Shown piece by piece: positions 1-12,220 of a DNA stretch of 64,000 bases. This DNA is from Gongronella butleri (lineage: Eukaryota > Mucoromycota > Mucoromycetes > Mucorales > Cunninghamellaceae): the NCBI GenBank assembly GCA_025201375.1, contig JAIWZP010000001.1, positions 792,501 through 856,500 on the forward strand, given 5' to 3'. The translations under genes were made by a program, and so were the position numbers. Each line of letters starts with the position of its first letter. Position 1 is the stretch's first letter. The notes beneath the pieces are model-generated. The model was not told the DNA's origin. It was given only the letters and a program-made list of their open reading frames with translations, and did no database searches.

Positions 1-1357
1 TCACGGGCTCTGCCGCACCTGGTGCAAGCGCTATTTTGTGCTGCAGGACCGTGAGCTTGCCTACTACCATCACAAGGTAAAAAAAAAAAAAGTGAATGAC
101 AAATAAAATCAGCCTCTTATCTCCATTTTTTTTTTATTTTTTTCGACTTTTTCGATGCAATTGTTGATGAAAATATAGGATGACACGACGCCCCAGCAAG
201 TGCTTGATCTGTCGCATTATTCCATCTCGTGCAAGCGTCACGGACGGCGGCAACAGCGGTCATTTGCACTGATTTCGCGCGATGCACAACCTAATTACTA
301 TTTGCAAGCCGAGGACGAGGAGGACATGGATCGATGGATCCAGCATTTGCAGCAGCACATGGCGTCCAGCAGCAGTGTGCTTGACAAATGGCTTGAGCGG
401 CTTGAGATCACGCCGGCTGATTCGTGTCCGTCGTTGCCAATGCCGAATGCTTCGCATCTACAACAGCAACAGCAGCAAGGCAATATGATGATGGCCAGCA
501 AATCAGGTCCTGGCCAATTGCAGCCTGTCCATGCGCCTGTCAACACGCTGCATTCGCATCGGTCCATGGAATCCATCAGCACTTTTGCCTCGTTGCCGCA
601 TCGTGCCTCTTTTACAAATGATCGACGCCCATCCACGCAATCCACGTATAGTAACAAGAGCGCAAGCAGCCACACTACCACGTATACCACGCATACAACC
701 TATTCGGCCGTCAGCAGCCATCATCCCGGTGCGTCATTGTCCACTTCCACCACCACGACCGCGCCATCGTCCATTTCGTTTGATGATGCGACATCGCCAA
801 CCTGCACCAGCACCACCACCACTACCAATGGCCCCAATCATCATCAGAATGGAGGAGCCAAGTTTTTCCCTGCGCGATTCTTTTCTTCGTCACGCAAAAA
901 GGGCGAGTCTCCTTATTACGCGTCCCCTACCACGCCCCTGGCCGCATCAAGCTCGCCCATGGTCGCGTCCGCGACCGCTCCTCCTGCCGCATCCTCTTCC
1001 CCTATCGCGTCGCCTCCTGCCACGTTGTCTCCTTGCTCGGCGCCCGCCACGACACTCGCCCACCACCAAGGCGACGACGCAAACAAAAAGACAGACACGC
1101 AAATGTTGCCATTTTCAACCTCGTCGTCTTCCTGCTCGCTCAATTCCGCGTCGCAACAGGGCCCCATCCAGTCCATCATCCATCCGAGCGAATACAATCA
1201 CGACGACGATCCGCACGAGCGATTCTTGCAACGACAACAACAAAAAAAGCAATTGTTGCTTACCAGCGATCCCATCCATCACACATTGGACATCCATCCA
1301 CGTGAACTCGTTGCTCCTGAACCCACCTTGCAAGTCGATCCCACCGTGTCGGTCTAA
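1..1357 (+). CDS. PH-domain protein, C-terminal part (5' end outside window)
   Basis: Exons 2..76 (partial) and 179..1357 join in phase 0 across an intron that starts GTAAAAAA and ends TATAG. The joined start reads like the middle of a pleckstrin-homology domain: a W-x-KRYFVLQDREL strand pair, then about 60 residues ending in the C-terminal helix around EDMDRWIQHLQQHM. PH domains bind phosphoinositides or proteins and recruit the protein to membranes. The remaining 300 or so residues are Ser/Thr/Pro-rich and low complexity, with a short poly-Gln run near nt 460-480, and are probably disordered. Any upstream catalytic or BAR domain lies outside the window, so the family cannot be named. The stop is TAA at 1355-1357. 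A candidate poly(A) signal AATAAA lies at 1914-1919, which would give a long pyrimidine-rich 3'UTR. Confidence 0.8.
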
Positions 1358-2236
1358 CGGGAACGCGTTCTCCCTGCTTTTTTTTTGGTTTGTTCTTGGC
1401 CTTTTTTTTTTTTTTCCCTTTGCGTGCCCTGTTTTTTCACTTTTTTTCCTCGCTGTTCCCCCCCCCCCTTCTTTCTCTCTCTTTCTCTCTCTGTCGCTTC
1501 CTTGCTTTTTTTTTAATTTATTCCCCATGAAACTAGAGTCAAAAAAAAGCAAAACCTTGCCCTTATTATTCTCCCCTCCCTGCATCCCATCCTCTTTTTT
1601 TTTCGTTCGCGTCACACACAACCCTTCCAAGCACCCCCCCCTCCCGTCCTTCCAAGTCCATTCCTTGGCTTCATCCTCCTCATCCTTCCCCCCGTCTTCC
1701 CCCCCCCCTATTGCGTGTGCTCTCGGCCCATCTTTATGCAACAAATCATACCCTTACTGATCAAAATCCATTTATGGTCCTTTAAACCCACTTTTTTTAA
1801 ACAATACAGCCCTCCCTCTCGCTCGCTCCCTACCTCCCCCTCTCTCTTGACAAGCTTGCAGCTTACATTTCCCTCTTTTTATAGTCCTTTTTTTGCCCTT
1901 ATATTACTTTTTCAATAAACATTTGCTCTATTAATACAAAAACATGATTCTAAAAAGGACGCGTTGTCTTGTCACGTGGACGCGCGGCACGTCATGCGAC
2001 TGTGGAGGGAAAAAAAAAAGGTGCATGAATGAGATCGACAATGGGCACAAAAAAAAAAAAAAAAATGGGAGTGGGAAAAAAAAAGGGGGAAAAAAGGGAG
2101 GTTGCGCCGATCAACGCGCGATCATCCGATACAAGCGAGATGCCAAGGGTGACTACAGGACAATGAAAAATAAGATGCAAGAAAATAAGGAGAGAGACCG
2201 GGAAAAAAAAAAAAAAAGGAGACAATTGGGGGATTT
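1358..2236. other. intergenic, convergent 3' regions
   Basis: This is the 3' flank of the PH gene and of COX11, which converge here. It holds long pyrimidine tracts (about 1378-1720), AATAAA at 1914-1919 and purine/poly-A runs at 2008-2220. I see no supportable gene; the open frames here are homopolymer-driven. Confidence 0.5.
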
Positions 2237-3022
2237 CTAAGCAGCCGGGGCGGGCATGGCGATAGGGGACGGCTGGACGGGCGCAAGTCCGGGCGCATGG
2301 GCGGAATTGAAGAGTGTGTAGCCGAGGGTGATGGTGGTGACGTCCTTCATGTAAGGGTCGTCGAGGAAATCAGGGTCGATGAAGAAAAAGACGGGCATGT
2401 CGACGTCCTCGCCGGGAGAAAGGCGCTGCTCTTCGAAACAAAAGCATTGGATCTTGTTGAAATACGCGCCCGCACGCCACGGCGTGACATTGTACGTGGC
2501 GACGCCAACGACATCCGTCTTGGCCTTGGATTTCGCCTTGTAAAAGGTCAATGCCGTCTCGCCAGGCACAACGTACAATTCGCGCAATTCAGGCTTGAAT
2601 GACCACGGCAGCGCGTCCGCTGTGTTGCTTTCAAAGGTGATGCGGATCCGCCGCGCTTCCGAAGGCGCCAAAGGCACAAGCCGCTCAGGCGCAAACTTGC
2701 TCCGGTCCGTCGTCACCGTGCCATTGTACCCCGTGCTCGCACAAAACAGCCGATACAAAGGCACAGCCGCATACGATAAACCCAACATGCCAAATAGCAG
2801 TGACGCTGTGTACAAACCCGCACTCGTGTTGCTGTTGTTGCCCTTTTGTTGCCTGCTTGACGAGTAAAAACGGCACGATCCGCTGCTTCGCCCCGTAAAT
2901 CCCGTCGGCTGCGTCAACGACGGTTGCACAGTTAACGTCGGCCTCCTAATAGCACAACAAGTGGACAAGGGGCGTTGCCGTTGCAAACACACCGTGCGCA
3001 AAACACTCTTGTACCGGTCCAT
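2237..3022 (-). CDS. COX11: Cytochrome c oxidase assembly protein COX11
   Basis: A single-exon gene of 261 aa. COX11 is an inner-membrane copper chaperone that delivers Cu(I) to the CuB site of Cox1. The N-terminal 60 residues are Arg/Ser/Thr-rich and nearly free of acidic residues, as expected of a mitochondrial presequence. One membrane segment (about residues 68-90) is followed by the conserved LFC-STGYNGT stretch with Cys94. The copper-binding CFCF motif is at residues 193-196, followed by EEQ, and the FFFIDP block lies downstream. Length and motifs fit the CtaG/COX11 family fully. The start at 3022 is chosen because the upstream in-frame sequence is homopolymer-rich and not presequence-like. 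The stop TAG is at 2237-2239. The gene is divergent from the P450 gene, with about 670 bp between the start codons. Confidence 0.96.
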   Translation of the reverse strand: MDRYKSVLRTVCLQRQRPLSTCCAIRRPTLTVQPSLTQPTGFTGRSSGSCRFYSSSRQQKGNNSNTSAGLYTASLLFGMLGLSYAAVPLYRLFCASTGYNGTVTTDRSKFAPERLVPLAPSEARRIRITFESNTADALPWSFKPELRELYVVPGETALTFYKAKSKAKTDVVGVATYNVTPWRAGAYFNKIQCFCFEEQRLSPGEDVDMPVFFFIDPDFLDDPYMKDVTTITLGYTLFNSAHAPGLAPVQPSPIAMPAPAA

Positions 3023-3696
3023 AGTGTAAAAGCGAAAAAAAAAGAGGGTATCCGCACCAAAAAGACGTCGAAAAGAAAACTGTTTTGATTTCTTGAAACC
3101 CCGCTCACAACCTGGCACCTCAAAAAAGCCAGCAAGGGCGCCTATTGTAGGCATTAAAAAAAAAAAAAAAAAAAAACCGAGCAAAACGCGTCCATTCGCC
3201 GTCCATTTGTCTCCCATTGCCCTCGTTGTCCCATGGGGACCGCTGGGCCACATGCCGACGACAATACCAAAGTCTTAAAAGGCGATTGAGGCGCAAAAAA
3301 GGAGGGGTGACTCAGGGAATATGAAAGCTTGACTAGACATTCTTGTCAACTTGGCACACAAAGCGCACAAGCGCTTACCTGAGCGCACGTCTCTTTTTTT
3401 TTGACGTGCGGGGGAGGGGGAGAGTGTGTGGGAGATCGCACCTGGCATGATGAAATCAAGAAAAGCCGCTTTGGAGCAAAAAAGGAAGCGTGGGAGCTCG
3501 CGTGCCTGCGTTTTTTCCCCCCACCCCCACTTTCATGTGCTTGTACACTTGAGCGCGCGCCCAAAATTGGCAATGGGCGCAACCCCACACTAAAATGAAA
3601 TAAAAGGGCGCGGAGTCGGAGGATGGCAATAAAAAGGGTCCCCATTCGCACCTTTTTTTTCCCATCTTTTCCCTCTTTTTCACTTTTTAAAGAAAA
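3023..3696. promoter_or_regulatory. divergent promoter region COX11 / P450
   Basis: The 674 bp between two divergent start codons. A-runs near 3155-3175 and pyrimidine tracts at 3390-3400 and 3650-3690 precede the P450 ATG. I see no obvious TATA box or other gene. Confidence 0.4.
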
Positions 3697-5608
3697 ATGA
3701 GCGACATCAAAGATTTGATTCAGTCGCTGTCCATCACAGCGTATGGTCTGGCACGATCGCCGGGCGGTCGCAGGCAGCTGGTCAAGCTGATCGTCGCGCA
3801 GCTGAAATTGGCCAAGGTGTCTGTGATTATTGGCCAACAATTGCGCTCTGCAGCGCGTTTCACGGTGCGCGCCGCGATCTTGTACATCATTTCCAAGTAT
3901 TTCATCTACCGCCTGTTCCTGCATCCGGCCAACAAGCTGCCCGGCCCGCCACCAGACATCTTTGTACCGTTCCTCGGCAATTTCCGCCAAATCCTGTCCA
4001 AAGACGTAATATAGAGAGAAAATGAAAAAGAGACGCGTCACTCACTTTTTTTTTATGTGATGAATTTGCATTTAGGCGGGTGTGATGCACCGCGAATGGG
4101 CGCAAAAGTACGGATACGTGTTCCGGTACTTTGCAGGCGGCAACAATCCGCGTATCCTGATTGGCGAGCCCGAGCTTGTGAAGCGCGTGCTGACGACGGA
4201 CGAATTCGACTTTATCAAGCCGCCCGAGACAAAGCAATTCCTGTCGTTATTCTTGGGTGAGGGCATTTTGGTGTCCGAGGGCGCTGCGCACAGGTACCAG
4301 CGCAAGATGCTCAACCCGGCCTTCAGCCCAAGCACGCTGCGCGACATGGTGCCCATGATGATCCAGCCCACGCAGCAATTGATTCACAAATGGCTCAACC
4401 AGACAAAATACAACCAAACGGCAGTTCCATTGGTCGTGTCGCACGACCTGGGCCTCTTGACCCTGTCCATCATCGCTCGTGCAGGCTTCGGCACCGACTT
4501 TAACAGCGTCCAGAACCCACAGCAGCACCCCATCAGCCGCGCTTACACAGATTTGCTGGCCGGCGACTCGCCCGTCGAGGCATTGTTCGCCATGCTGTTC
4601 CCCTGGGCTCACAAATTGCCCGCTCCCCGCGCCATCCAGGTGCGCCGCGACATCAGGCTGCTCAAGGAGGAGACACGACTCATGGTCATGCAAGCGGCAA
4701 CACGCAAAGACCTCAGCGAGAAAAAAGACCTCCTCGCCCTCATGATGCGCGCGACAGACGAAGAAACAGGCAAAAAACTCACCGTCAAGGAACTCCAAGA
4801 TCAATGCCTCACCTTCCTGGCCGCAGGGTAAAAAAACGATGGAAAAGAAAAACGGGGGGAAAAACGAAAAAAAGAAGAAAAAAAAAAAGCAAAAGCGAGT
4901 CGCTCACCGCCCTTTTTCATTTTGCAATGGATAGCCACGAGACAACGAGCGTCGCCGTGTCGTGGTGCCTGCACACGCTGGCGAATCACACGGACATCCA
5001 GGACGCACTGCGTGCCGAAGTCACACAGGCATTGTCGCATTTGACGCCGGACAATGACGATGTCGCGACCTTCCCGACGTTTGACGAGATCAATCGCTTG
5101 CCGCTGCTGAACAACGTGTGCAAAGAGTCGATGCGCTTCACGCCGCCCGTGCCAATGACGAATCGCCAGGCCACAAAGGACTTTGAGCTGCAGGGCAACA
5201 TCTATCCCAAGGGCACACGCCTCGTCATCTGCCCCATGGTGTCCCACTTTGACAAGCGCCATTGGGGCGACGACGTCGATGAATTCAAACCCGACCGATG
5301 GGATGTTGAGCCCGCCGCCTCCATCAGTCCCTACGTTTACCTCCCCTTCCTCGCCGGCGGCCGCCAATGCATTGGTACAAAAAAAAAGAAAAGAAAAGAA
5401 ATGACCCATCTTGCTCTTTCAATTCGTCATCTCATCCCTTTTTAAAATCATAGGCTACCGCTTCGCCCTGCTGGAATTCAAGATTGTCCTGGCCATGCTC
5501 ATCATGAATTTCAAGTTTTCGCAAAAGCCAGGTTTCAAAGTGCGCAAAGGCCTACAAATCACTCTTCGACCACTGCCAAATATGACGCTTATGGTCGAGC
5601 GTGTCTGA
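3697..5608 (+). CDS. Cytochrome P450 monooxygenase (microsomal type)
   Basis: Four exons, 3697..4005, 4076..4827, 4935..5374 and 5454..5608, join in phase to give 551 aa. The N-terminus has an unusually long amphipathic leader (about 55 residues) before the membrane anchor (about 57-78) and the proline hinge KLPGPPPD. The I-helix oxygen-activation motif AAGHETTS is split by intron 2 (about 352-359). The K-helix ExxR is E418-R421 (KESMR). The haem signature FLAGGRQCIG has its ligand Cys499 at the end of exon 3, and intron 3 splits the last Gly codon. All catalytic signatures are present, so the gene looks functional. The substrate and CYP family cannot be assigned from the sequence alone. AATAAA follows at 5629-5634. 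Confidence 0.95.
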
Positions 5609-6057
5609 AAAGAACAAAAGGGAAGAAAAATAAAAAAAGGAGACGAATGTTTCATCGAAAAGAGCGGCGTGTGCGTAAAAAATCACACAAATCACATCGT
5701 GGGGTTGACCAAAGAAAAAGCGGCGGACTGCGGCCACAGGGGCAGCGTGCCAATCATGCGTCTTTTGTCCTTTTGCGTATTAATTGAGCACCTTGCCCAC
5801 GGATCGAGACTTTGTCAGGCTTGGAGTCATGCCATCCAATGGCCAATCAGGGTCGATCTTTCCTTGTTATCTTTGATGGATGGTGATTCATGTGCCGAAA
5901 AAATTTTCCCCCCGCCCTCATCACACACCAGAGAGAGAAAAAAAAAAGGCACAGGGACCCCCTCCCCACTGTTTACCTTTTTTCTTTTTTTCTTTCCTTT
6001 TCTCTTTCTTTTCCTCTTGGCCCTTTCCCCCCCCCCTCACCTCTATCCTTTATAGCC
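5609..6057. promoter_or_regulatory. P450 3' flank / GGC1 promoter
   Basis: 449 bp without a gene. The last 100 bp before the GGC1 ATG are almost pure pyrimidine (T- then C-rich), a pattern seen before many start codons in this window and likely a core-promoter/5'UTR feature. Confidence 0.4.
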
Positions 6058-7501
6058 ATGTCTCCTCCCGTCGGCGGTAACAAATCCGAATCCTTCACTG
6101 CTCGCTTCCTTGGCAGTGCCAGCTCTGGTATCTTGGAGCTTGCCCTGTTCCACCCCGTCGACACCGTCGCCAAGCGCCTTATGAGCAACCAGACCAAGGT
6201 AAACACCACCGAATCCCCCTCTTTCTTGCACCTCTCCCTCCCTTGGACATACACTGACCAAGAACAGGTCGCGCGCTGGAAAGCGCTGCAGCTTGTTTTG
6301 CCGGCCTGTCTGTCCAGGGCGAGGTGCGCCCAGTGACAGGAGAAAAAAAAAAAAAAAAAAAGCGCAAAAGCCATCCTTGGTCACACAAAAAAAAAAAAAA
6401 AACCGAGAAAGAACCCCCAACTGATCCGTTTCTCCCTTTTTTTTTTTTTTCCTTGCCATAGGTCTTTTTGCCTGGCAACTCGTTTGCGCAAAACAAGGCT
6501 GCCATGGACGTCGTCATCTTCAAGGTACAGGCACATCAGGGCAGAGGAGGAATTGAGGCATTTTGCGCTAAAAATCGCCAAAAGAAAAAAAAAAAAGCGT
6601 GGATTTGAGGCAGATTCCTTGACGTGTTTTTATGGATATCCCTTTATAGGAAGCGGCAAACAAGGCCTTTTTGCAAAAGTATGCGTCCTTGTTCCCCGGT
6701 CTTGGCTTTGCTGCCGGCTACAAGGTGACGCAGCGCGTGTACAAGTACGGTGGCCAGCCTTTTGTCCGTGACTACTTGGACAAGCACCACAAGGCCGCCT
6801 TCACCAACATCTTTGGCGAAAAGACCGGCAAGACCATCATGCACGCCACCGCCGGTAGCTTGGTCGGTATCGGTGAGATTGCGCTGTAAGTCTTTTTTTT
6901 TAAACTTGACATGATGCCCAATTGGGCGGGAAAAAGTGCGCGAAAAAAAAAAAAAAAGCTCATTCCCTTTTTTTTTTTTAGGTTGCCCCTGGATGTGCTC
7001 AAGATCAAGCGCCAGACGAACCCCGAGGCGTTCCGCGGCCGTGGCTTTTTGACACTTGTGCGCGACGAGGGCATGGGTCTGTACCGCGGTGCGGGCTGGA
7101 CGGCTGCGCGCAATGCGCCTGGCTCGTTTGCGCTGTTTGGTGGCTCCGCGTTTGTCAAGGAGTACATCTTTGGTCTCGAGGACTACAGCAAGGCCACCCT
7201 GTTCCAAAATACCTGCGCGTCCGTCGGCGGCGCCATCTCGTCCATCACTGTCGCCGCCCCCCTGGACGTCGTCAAGACCCGCATCCAGAACCGCAACTTT
7301 GAAAACCCCGAATCCGGCGTCAACATCATCAAGAACCTGATCAAGCAGGAGGGCTTTGGCGGCTTCTTCAAGGGCCTCACCCCAAAGATCCTCGTCGTCG
7401 GACCCAAGCTCATCTTCTCCTTTGCCATTGCCCAGCAGCTTATCCCCATCTTTGACCGCATCCTCAAGGGCGAAAAGGAGCCCCAAACCGCCACCGCCTA
7501 A
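6058..7501 (+). CDS. GGC1: Mitochondrial GTP/GDP carrier Ggc1
   Basis: Exons 6058..6198, 6462..6524, 6650..6885 and 6982..7501 give 319 aa. It is a mitochondrial carrier (SLC25) protein that exchanges matrix GDP for GTP and links to iron homeostasis in yeast. Three carrier signatures are present: PVDTVAK (33-39), PLDVLK (149-154) and PLDVVK (240-245). The intervening sequence closely follows the yeast GTP/GDP carrier: FHPVDT...KRLMSN, the LFPGLG-A-YKV-QRVYKYGGQPF block, IKRQTNPE and KTRIQNRNF-NPESG. The start follows a strong pyrimidine tract. Intron 1 is long (263 bp) and holds an internal AG|GT pair, but no extra exon is needed to match the family. AATAAA is at 7695-7700. Confidence 0.96.
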
Positions 7502-8039
7502 TCGGCCCCTTTCCAACCAATTTTCATCTTCATCCCTTCCTCCCCCCCTAGCCCATCTGTGATTCCCTCAAAATGTGAATAGAGCACTTTACGTTGCATG
7601 CCGCCCCCGCCTCACCTGTCCCTCCCCACCCCACTCCCTTTTTTTTTTAAAAAAAAAAATCATTATAGACTCATTAAATTGCGGCGCTCGCTGTAATAAA
7701 AATCTTTTTTCGCTGTAAATCATGATCTCGTTGATCCTCGAGACCCAAGCGGACTGGGCAGTGGCTGCCAATAAACTGGGCACGGCTGCACGTGTCGGAG
7801 TTCCATCTGTGTACGACTTTTTAACCCTGATTATCTCCGCAACGGACAAGGCAAACACGCCGCGACGCCGTGATAAAAAAGGTGCAGAATTCGATTCTCT
7901 GTAGGATGAATGTCATTTGAACGATGATGGCCGGTGAAAAAAGATGGAGCAAACGGCAAGTTTGATAAAAATGGCTAAAATGACCATGGGCCCTCGAGCC
8001 ACATGATGGACCCCTCGATTTTTGCATCAGCTCCGAGTA
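7502..8039. other. GGC1 3' flank, no gene
   Basis: 3'UTR and flank of GGC1 with AATAAA at 7695-7700. The short open frames at 7720-7904 have no recognisable domain. Confidence 0.4.
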
Positions 8040-9440
8040 AGACGAACAACACGCTTTATTTGAACTCGCTCTCGAGGCTCTGCTATCGCTGGATGACACG
8101 CAAGCACCATTTTCGAAAATGGTGATTTTGCCAAGGGGTACAGTCGTAGAGTTGAAAATCATGAAATTTAGGTCCTCGGATCGCCGTGCCATTCAACCAC
8201 ATGGTTGATGCAACTGATTCACCAACGAAAATCAAATAAAACGTGGGGTGCATTGGCTGGTTTCGACGTAAAATGCGTTTTACGTCTTATTTTCGACTCA
8301 AGGTCATCTCGACAAAAAATGCCTGTAGGTCCACGAAAATCACATCATCAGAAAGAGCACGGCTCGCTGCATACGTGGACATCGAATATCAACGCAAAAA
8401 ATGATTTTTTGGCATTTTTGATCGGTTTTAAAATTATATATGAATTTCGGCGCGTGATAAACCGCGTCAAGCGTCGAGTTTCACGCGCCCGTTTGATTTG
8501 AATCCATGACCCTGGGCTACGGCTTACCCGTAGACGCGTCAGCGCGGCTCCAAGATGCGCTACTTGTCGAGTAAATCACGCTTAAAGTTTAGGATAAAAT
8601 CGCAGATTGTTCGCGAGTCAGTAAGTGGATCGCGCCCTTTTTTGGCATTTCCGGTGGTTTCTCCATGCGGTGCATCTTGTGTACCAAGATTGACGCAATT
8701 CTGGGGACCCGATTTTTCGATTTCGGTTTGAGACCTCGTCGTGCCCAATTTTTTCATTTGGCTGTGGCGCGCCCAAAAGATGCCCGACAGCACATCGGTG
8801 GCCGTCACTCGGGGTTTCAGCGCCCTGTCACACTCGGACATGTTTCGCGGCTGAGTACAACTTGACTGACGGGGTGCTCTTTTTGAGTTGGCTGCGATTT
8901 TGGTGTTTTCAGTTATCTTTCGCCAAATTGGCATTGGATTGTGGTGAGACTTGCGTCGTTGGAAAGAGACACGCTTGCGCTTCCTGCCACCTCTATTGAA
9001 GCCTGTGGGGACGCCAGGCTGTTTGCCCAGAAAATCGACAATGCACCCATCAGATTTTAAAAACCATCGTTTTTTCCAAATGACAACGTTTGATGGGACG
9101 CCACACTTCCTCAGGCAACAAATAAAACCAAAAGATCGATCAGGTCATTGTGCAGATGAATTCAAAATCTTGATATTTTCACCAATCCAGCATTCGTTTG
9201 TTAAAGTAAGTGTGTTTTGATCGAGATGAAACTTGCACCGTTTGAAAGAGAAGCGCGGACGCGTCATTTCTGGCACGTTTGTTTGCCCGATGGATGACTT
9301 TTGTACGCTTGCAAAATCAACTCAAACATTTCACGAACTTTCAATATCGATTTGCTCGACGGCGGACACTATCCGATGCGGTTGATTTTGAGCGGTGTTG
9401 ACTAGGCAGATGGCGAGATGAATGGTTGAATGCGTATGAT
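8040..9440 (+). repeat. Dispersed repeat family, copy A (longest)
   Basis: This segment shares ordered blocks with copies B, C and D elsewhere in the window. Shared landmarks are the CACCATTTTCGAAAATGG block (about 8110), the ATGCGTTTTACGTCTTATTTTCGACTC block (about 8275), GGCATTTTTGA (about 8410), the GACGCGTCAGCGCGGCT block (about 8530) and TGGTTTCTCCATGCGGTGCATCTTG (about 8650). Its sequence is more A+T-rich and wordy than the neighbouring genes, and it carries no long ORF. It may be a decayed mobile element, but I see no terminal repeats or transposase. The outer borders are approximate. Confidence 0.65.
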
Positions 9441-12210
9441 GCTGTAAAATTGGGAGTTCGGGAGACGAGAGAATACAGTATGCAAAAAATGCCTTTTTTT
9501 AACTTTTGCTGACCATGCTGCACAGCGTCCCCAGCATGGCGCTCTGCTGCAAGCGTTCAATTTGTCGCTGACGATGTCTTCCATGAAATGCACCATGACA
9601 ATGACTGGAGAGTTGACTGCGCAAAATGCAAAAAGCTGATTTTTTGGTTTTCTTTGATCATTTTGTTTTTTTTTTCCTGCGTCGGAGCACCTATCATAGG
9701 AATTACACGCCAAAGTGAAAGCGCACGTTCTTCGCAAGCAGCGAACAAAATTTTGAGCGACTCGAGTGATAGAATGGCGAGAACAAACGAATTTCCCTGA
9801 AAATTCTTGAGGTGCACGCAAAGAAAACTCTCCAGTAGGATGCATCGCTCAGATAAAAAGAAAACCGGGCCGCGGGGCGCCAAAAAACGGAAGTGTTCCC
9901 GTCCATTGATACTTCGGGAGGCATTGGCCAGCATGCCAATGGCTTGCAGCGGCGCATTGACATGCATCGGGGCAGCGGGCCGGCAAACTTGCTGTTCTCG
10001 GCAGCGCGGACTTCTTTCTTATTGGTCTCTCGTTCCGCGCCGCGGTTGCATCGCATGGTGCATGCCAAGCTGCAAGAAACAAAAAAAAGGGCACGCGTGC
10101 CTCTGCCAACCACGTCATGATGAAAATCGCCATTTCTCCTGAAAATCGCTCTCGTTCACGCGCACTCTCCTTTTTCATCTTTTGATGTCATTAAATTTGA
10201 TCCCTCCTTGCAGTTCAGCCTCATGAGGCGAGTGCTCAGGGGGAAGGGGTGGCAGAAGCGCAATAAAAACAGAAGATAAAAAAAAAAGGGGGGAATTAAG
10301 AGGCCGCACAAGGCACAGCCACAGTTTTGGGAGCGGCCCCCCTGAAAATCGCGCATGTTGGGAAGAGGCCGTCGGCACGATTTATCCGCGCGGATGACGA
10401 AAGAGGGGGGCCGGGATCTAAAAATACCCAAAAAGGAGGTGCATGCATCGTGTGGGTCAATGGAACCAATAAAAAACTCAGCATGCAGTGGAACGTGCCA
10501 CCGGGTGCAACCAACGCGGACGGTAAACTCGTCATCCGGCCATAGGCATTTGCCTCCTTTTGGAAGGTGAGCGCATTCGTGCATGCCGTCGGCACCCGAT
10601 GACGTCGCATTTCCGCCGAACCGAGCCTTGGCACTCGCGCACTCCCTTTTTTCTTGCAAACGAAAGCGCTCCTTGCGTCATGGAACCAAGGTCCAAGAAA
10701 CGAGACAAACGCCGCAAGACGTTGCCCATGGTTTACCAATGACCATGACGCACGCTCAATTCTTTTGATGCACCGCTCTACGCGTCCCATGCGGTCTCCG
10801 CTTGCTCAATTCCCACATCTAGGCCGACAATCTCGCCATTCATCGCGCTCCACCAGAGGCAAGTCCAAACGGCAAAACTGCGAAACAGAAAAAAAGAGAA
10901 AAGAAGAAAGAAAGATGGGCAAGGAAAAAAAAAGTCGCCTTTTTATACCCGTGGAAAGGTGGCGACGCCACGGCGCTCACCAGCCACTTCTTTTTTTAAA
11001 AAAAAAAAAGAATGGAATTGAACCCTGGATTCATAGAAGTTAAAAAAAAAAGTGGGGGAGGCGCTTGGCGCTGATGAATCACAAAATGAATGAAAAAAGG
11101 GTCCTTGCCAAGAGTGGGTGATGTCAGGGGGGAGCCGCGCGCGCAAAAGGCCACACAGGGAGAAGCGACACTTTGGAACGACCAACCACAAAAGGCAAAA
11201 AACAAGACACACACCTTGCAGCAACGACTTTTTTCCGCCGGCACGGAAGCAAAATGAGACGAATTGTACATGGAAGGTGACATCCGGTCGCCAAGATTGG
11301 CAAAAAGCCGACGCATGGAGCAATTGAGAAGCTGAGAGCGCGGGGAGAGACGCCGTGACGTGTGAGGCTGTGCAACCTTTACAAACCTTTGCACGACACG
11401 CGGACGCACATGTACCAATCAAGACGCATGCCGCGCCTCCGTGGACCGTGATGATGTCAGCCAGCCTCTTGCCTTTTTGGGCCACCCCCTTTTTTTTCAA
11501 AACAAAAATAGATTGTAACATTCCAACGAGATGGGACGGTGCCAGCTTTTTTTTTCTTTACGTCAATCGCCTACCTCCTTGGCAAAATGACGTAGGACGT
11601 TTCTCTTCCCATGTGAAATCCTCCTACCCCCCTTCTTTCTTCCTTAATATTCCAGGAGAAAAAGAAAAAGACGATCTCTTGACAATCCTAAAGTCTGTTC
11701 TATTTTTAATGCATAGCATGGCATCGCATGGCCAGGCGCCATTGTTCTCGTTGGCAAGCATTCTCATTGGCCGAGCTGCAGGAAACGTGTCCCCTCTTCC
11801 ATCACACATTGTGTTCCCAAACAAAAGGCAAAGATCCGATACCGGCTGCATCCGCTAAAACCTAAAATACAAAACTTGTGCAACCCCGGACATGGGGATT
11901 CCATGCATGCGTTGCAAAAAAAAAAGACATGCCATGTCTGTGAGGAGGAGGGAAACACCCGCTGGCCCGCAAATCTAAATTTAGACGCGTGCGCGCGCCT
12001 CAATGGATCCAATGTTAAGGAGAAAAATGCTTTGCCACGGGGTAAAAAGAAGAAAAGGGCGAGGGGGGTAAAAGGCAAGCCGAACGGAATTGTTGTGATT
12101 AGAACGGAAGCTGCACATTGCCGTATATGGTCAGAGGCCGGGCATTTCAGCCTTGGCCCCCCTCACTTGTGTCACGTTGCTCGGTGCCACAAGCGGAACG
12201 CCCCAAAGGA
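9441..12210. other. gene-poor region, no supportable gene
   Basis: About 2.8 kb of A/T-homopolymer-rich DNA. Open frames are below 170 codons, overlap on both strands and show no family motif or spliced continuity. A GGTTCAATTCC-like B-box on the minus strand near 11017 lacks an A-box and stems, so it is not called a tRNA. Confidence 0.45.
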
Positions 12211-12220
12211 ATATAAAAAG
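12211..12220 (+). promoter_or_regulatory. candidate TATA box
   Basis: ATATAAAAAG lies 144-153 bp upstream of the ATG at 12364 and is followed by a long pyrimidine-rich leader. It is a good match to a fungal TATA element. Its function is inferred from position only. Confidence 0.4.

Noticed and set aside
531..1760. Long alternate-frame ORF across the PH gene (409 codons)
   Set aside because: It is a shadow of the low-complexity Ser/Thr coding region; its Arg/Pro-rich product has no domain, and the PH reading frame is clearly the coding one.
6268..6330. Small extra exon inside GGC1 intron 1 (between an AG|GTC and a GAG|GTGC)
   Set aside because: It would add residues absent from the carrier family; direct splicing of 6198 to 6462 already fits.
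8040..9440. Protein-coding transposon in repeat copy A
   Set aside because: Frames are not shared between copies A-D and no transposase, integrase or reverse-transcriptase motif is seen.
11005..11035. GGTTCAATTCC on the minus strand, a perfect RNA polymerase III B-box, suggesting a tRNA
   Set aside because: No A-box 30-60 nt upstream, no pairing acceptor or T-arm stems; the flanks are poly-T/A runs.
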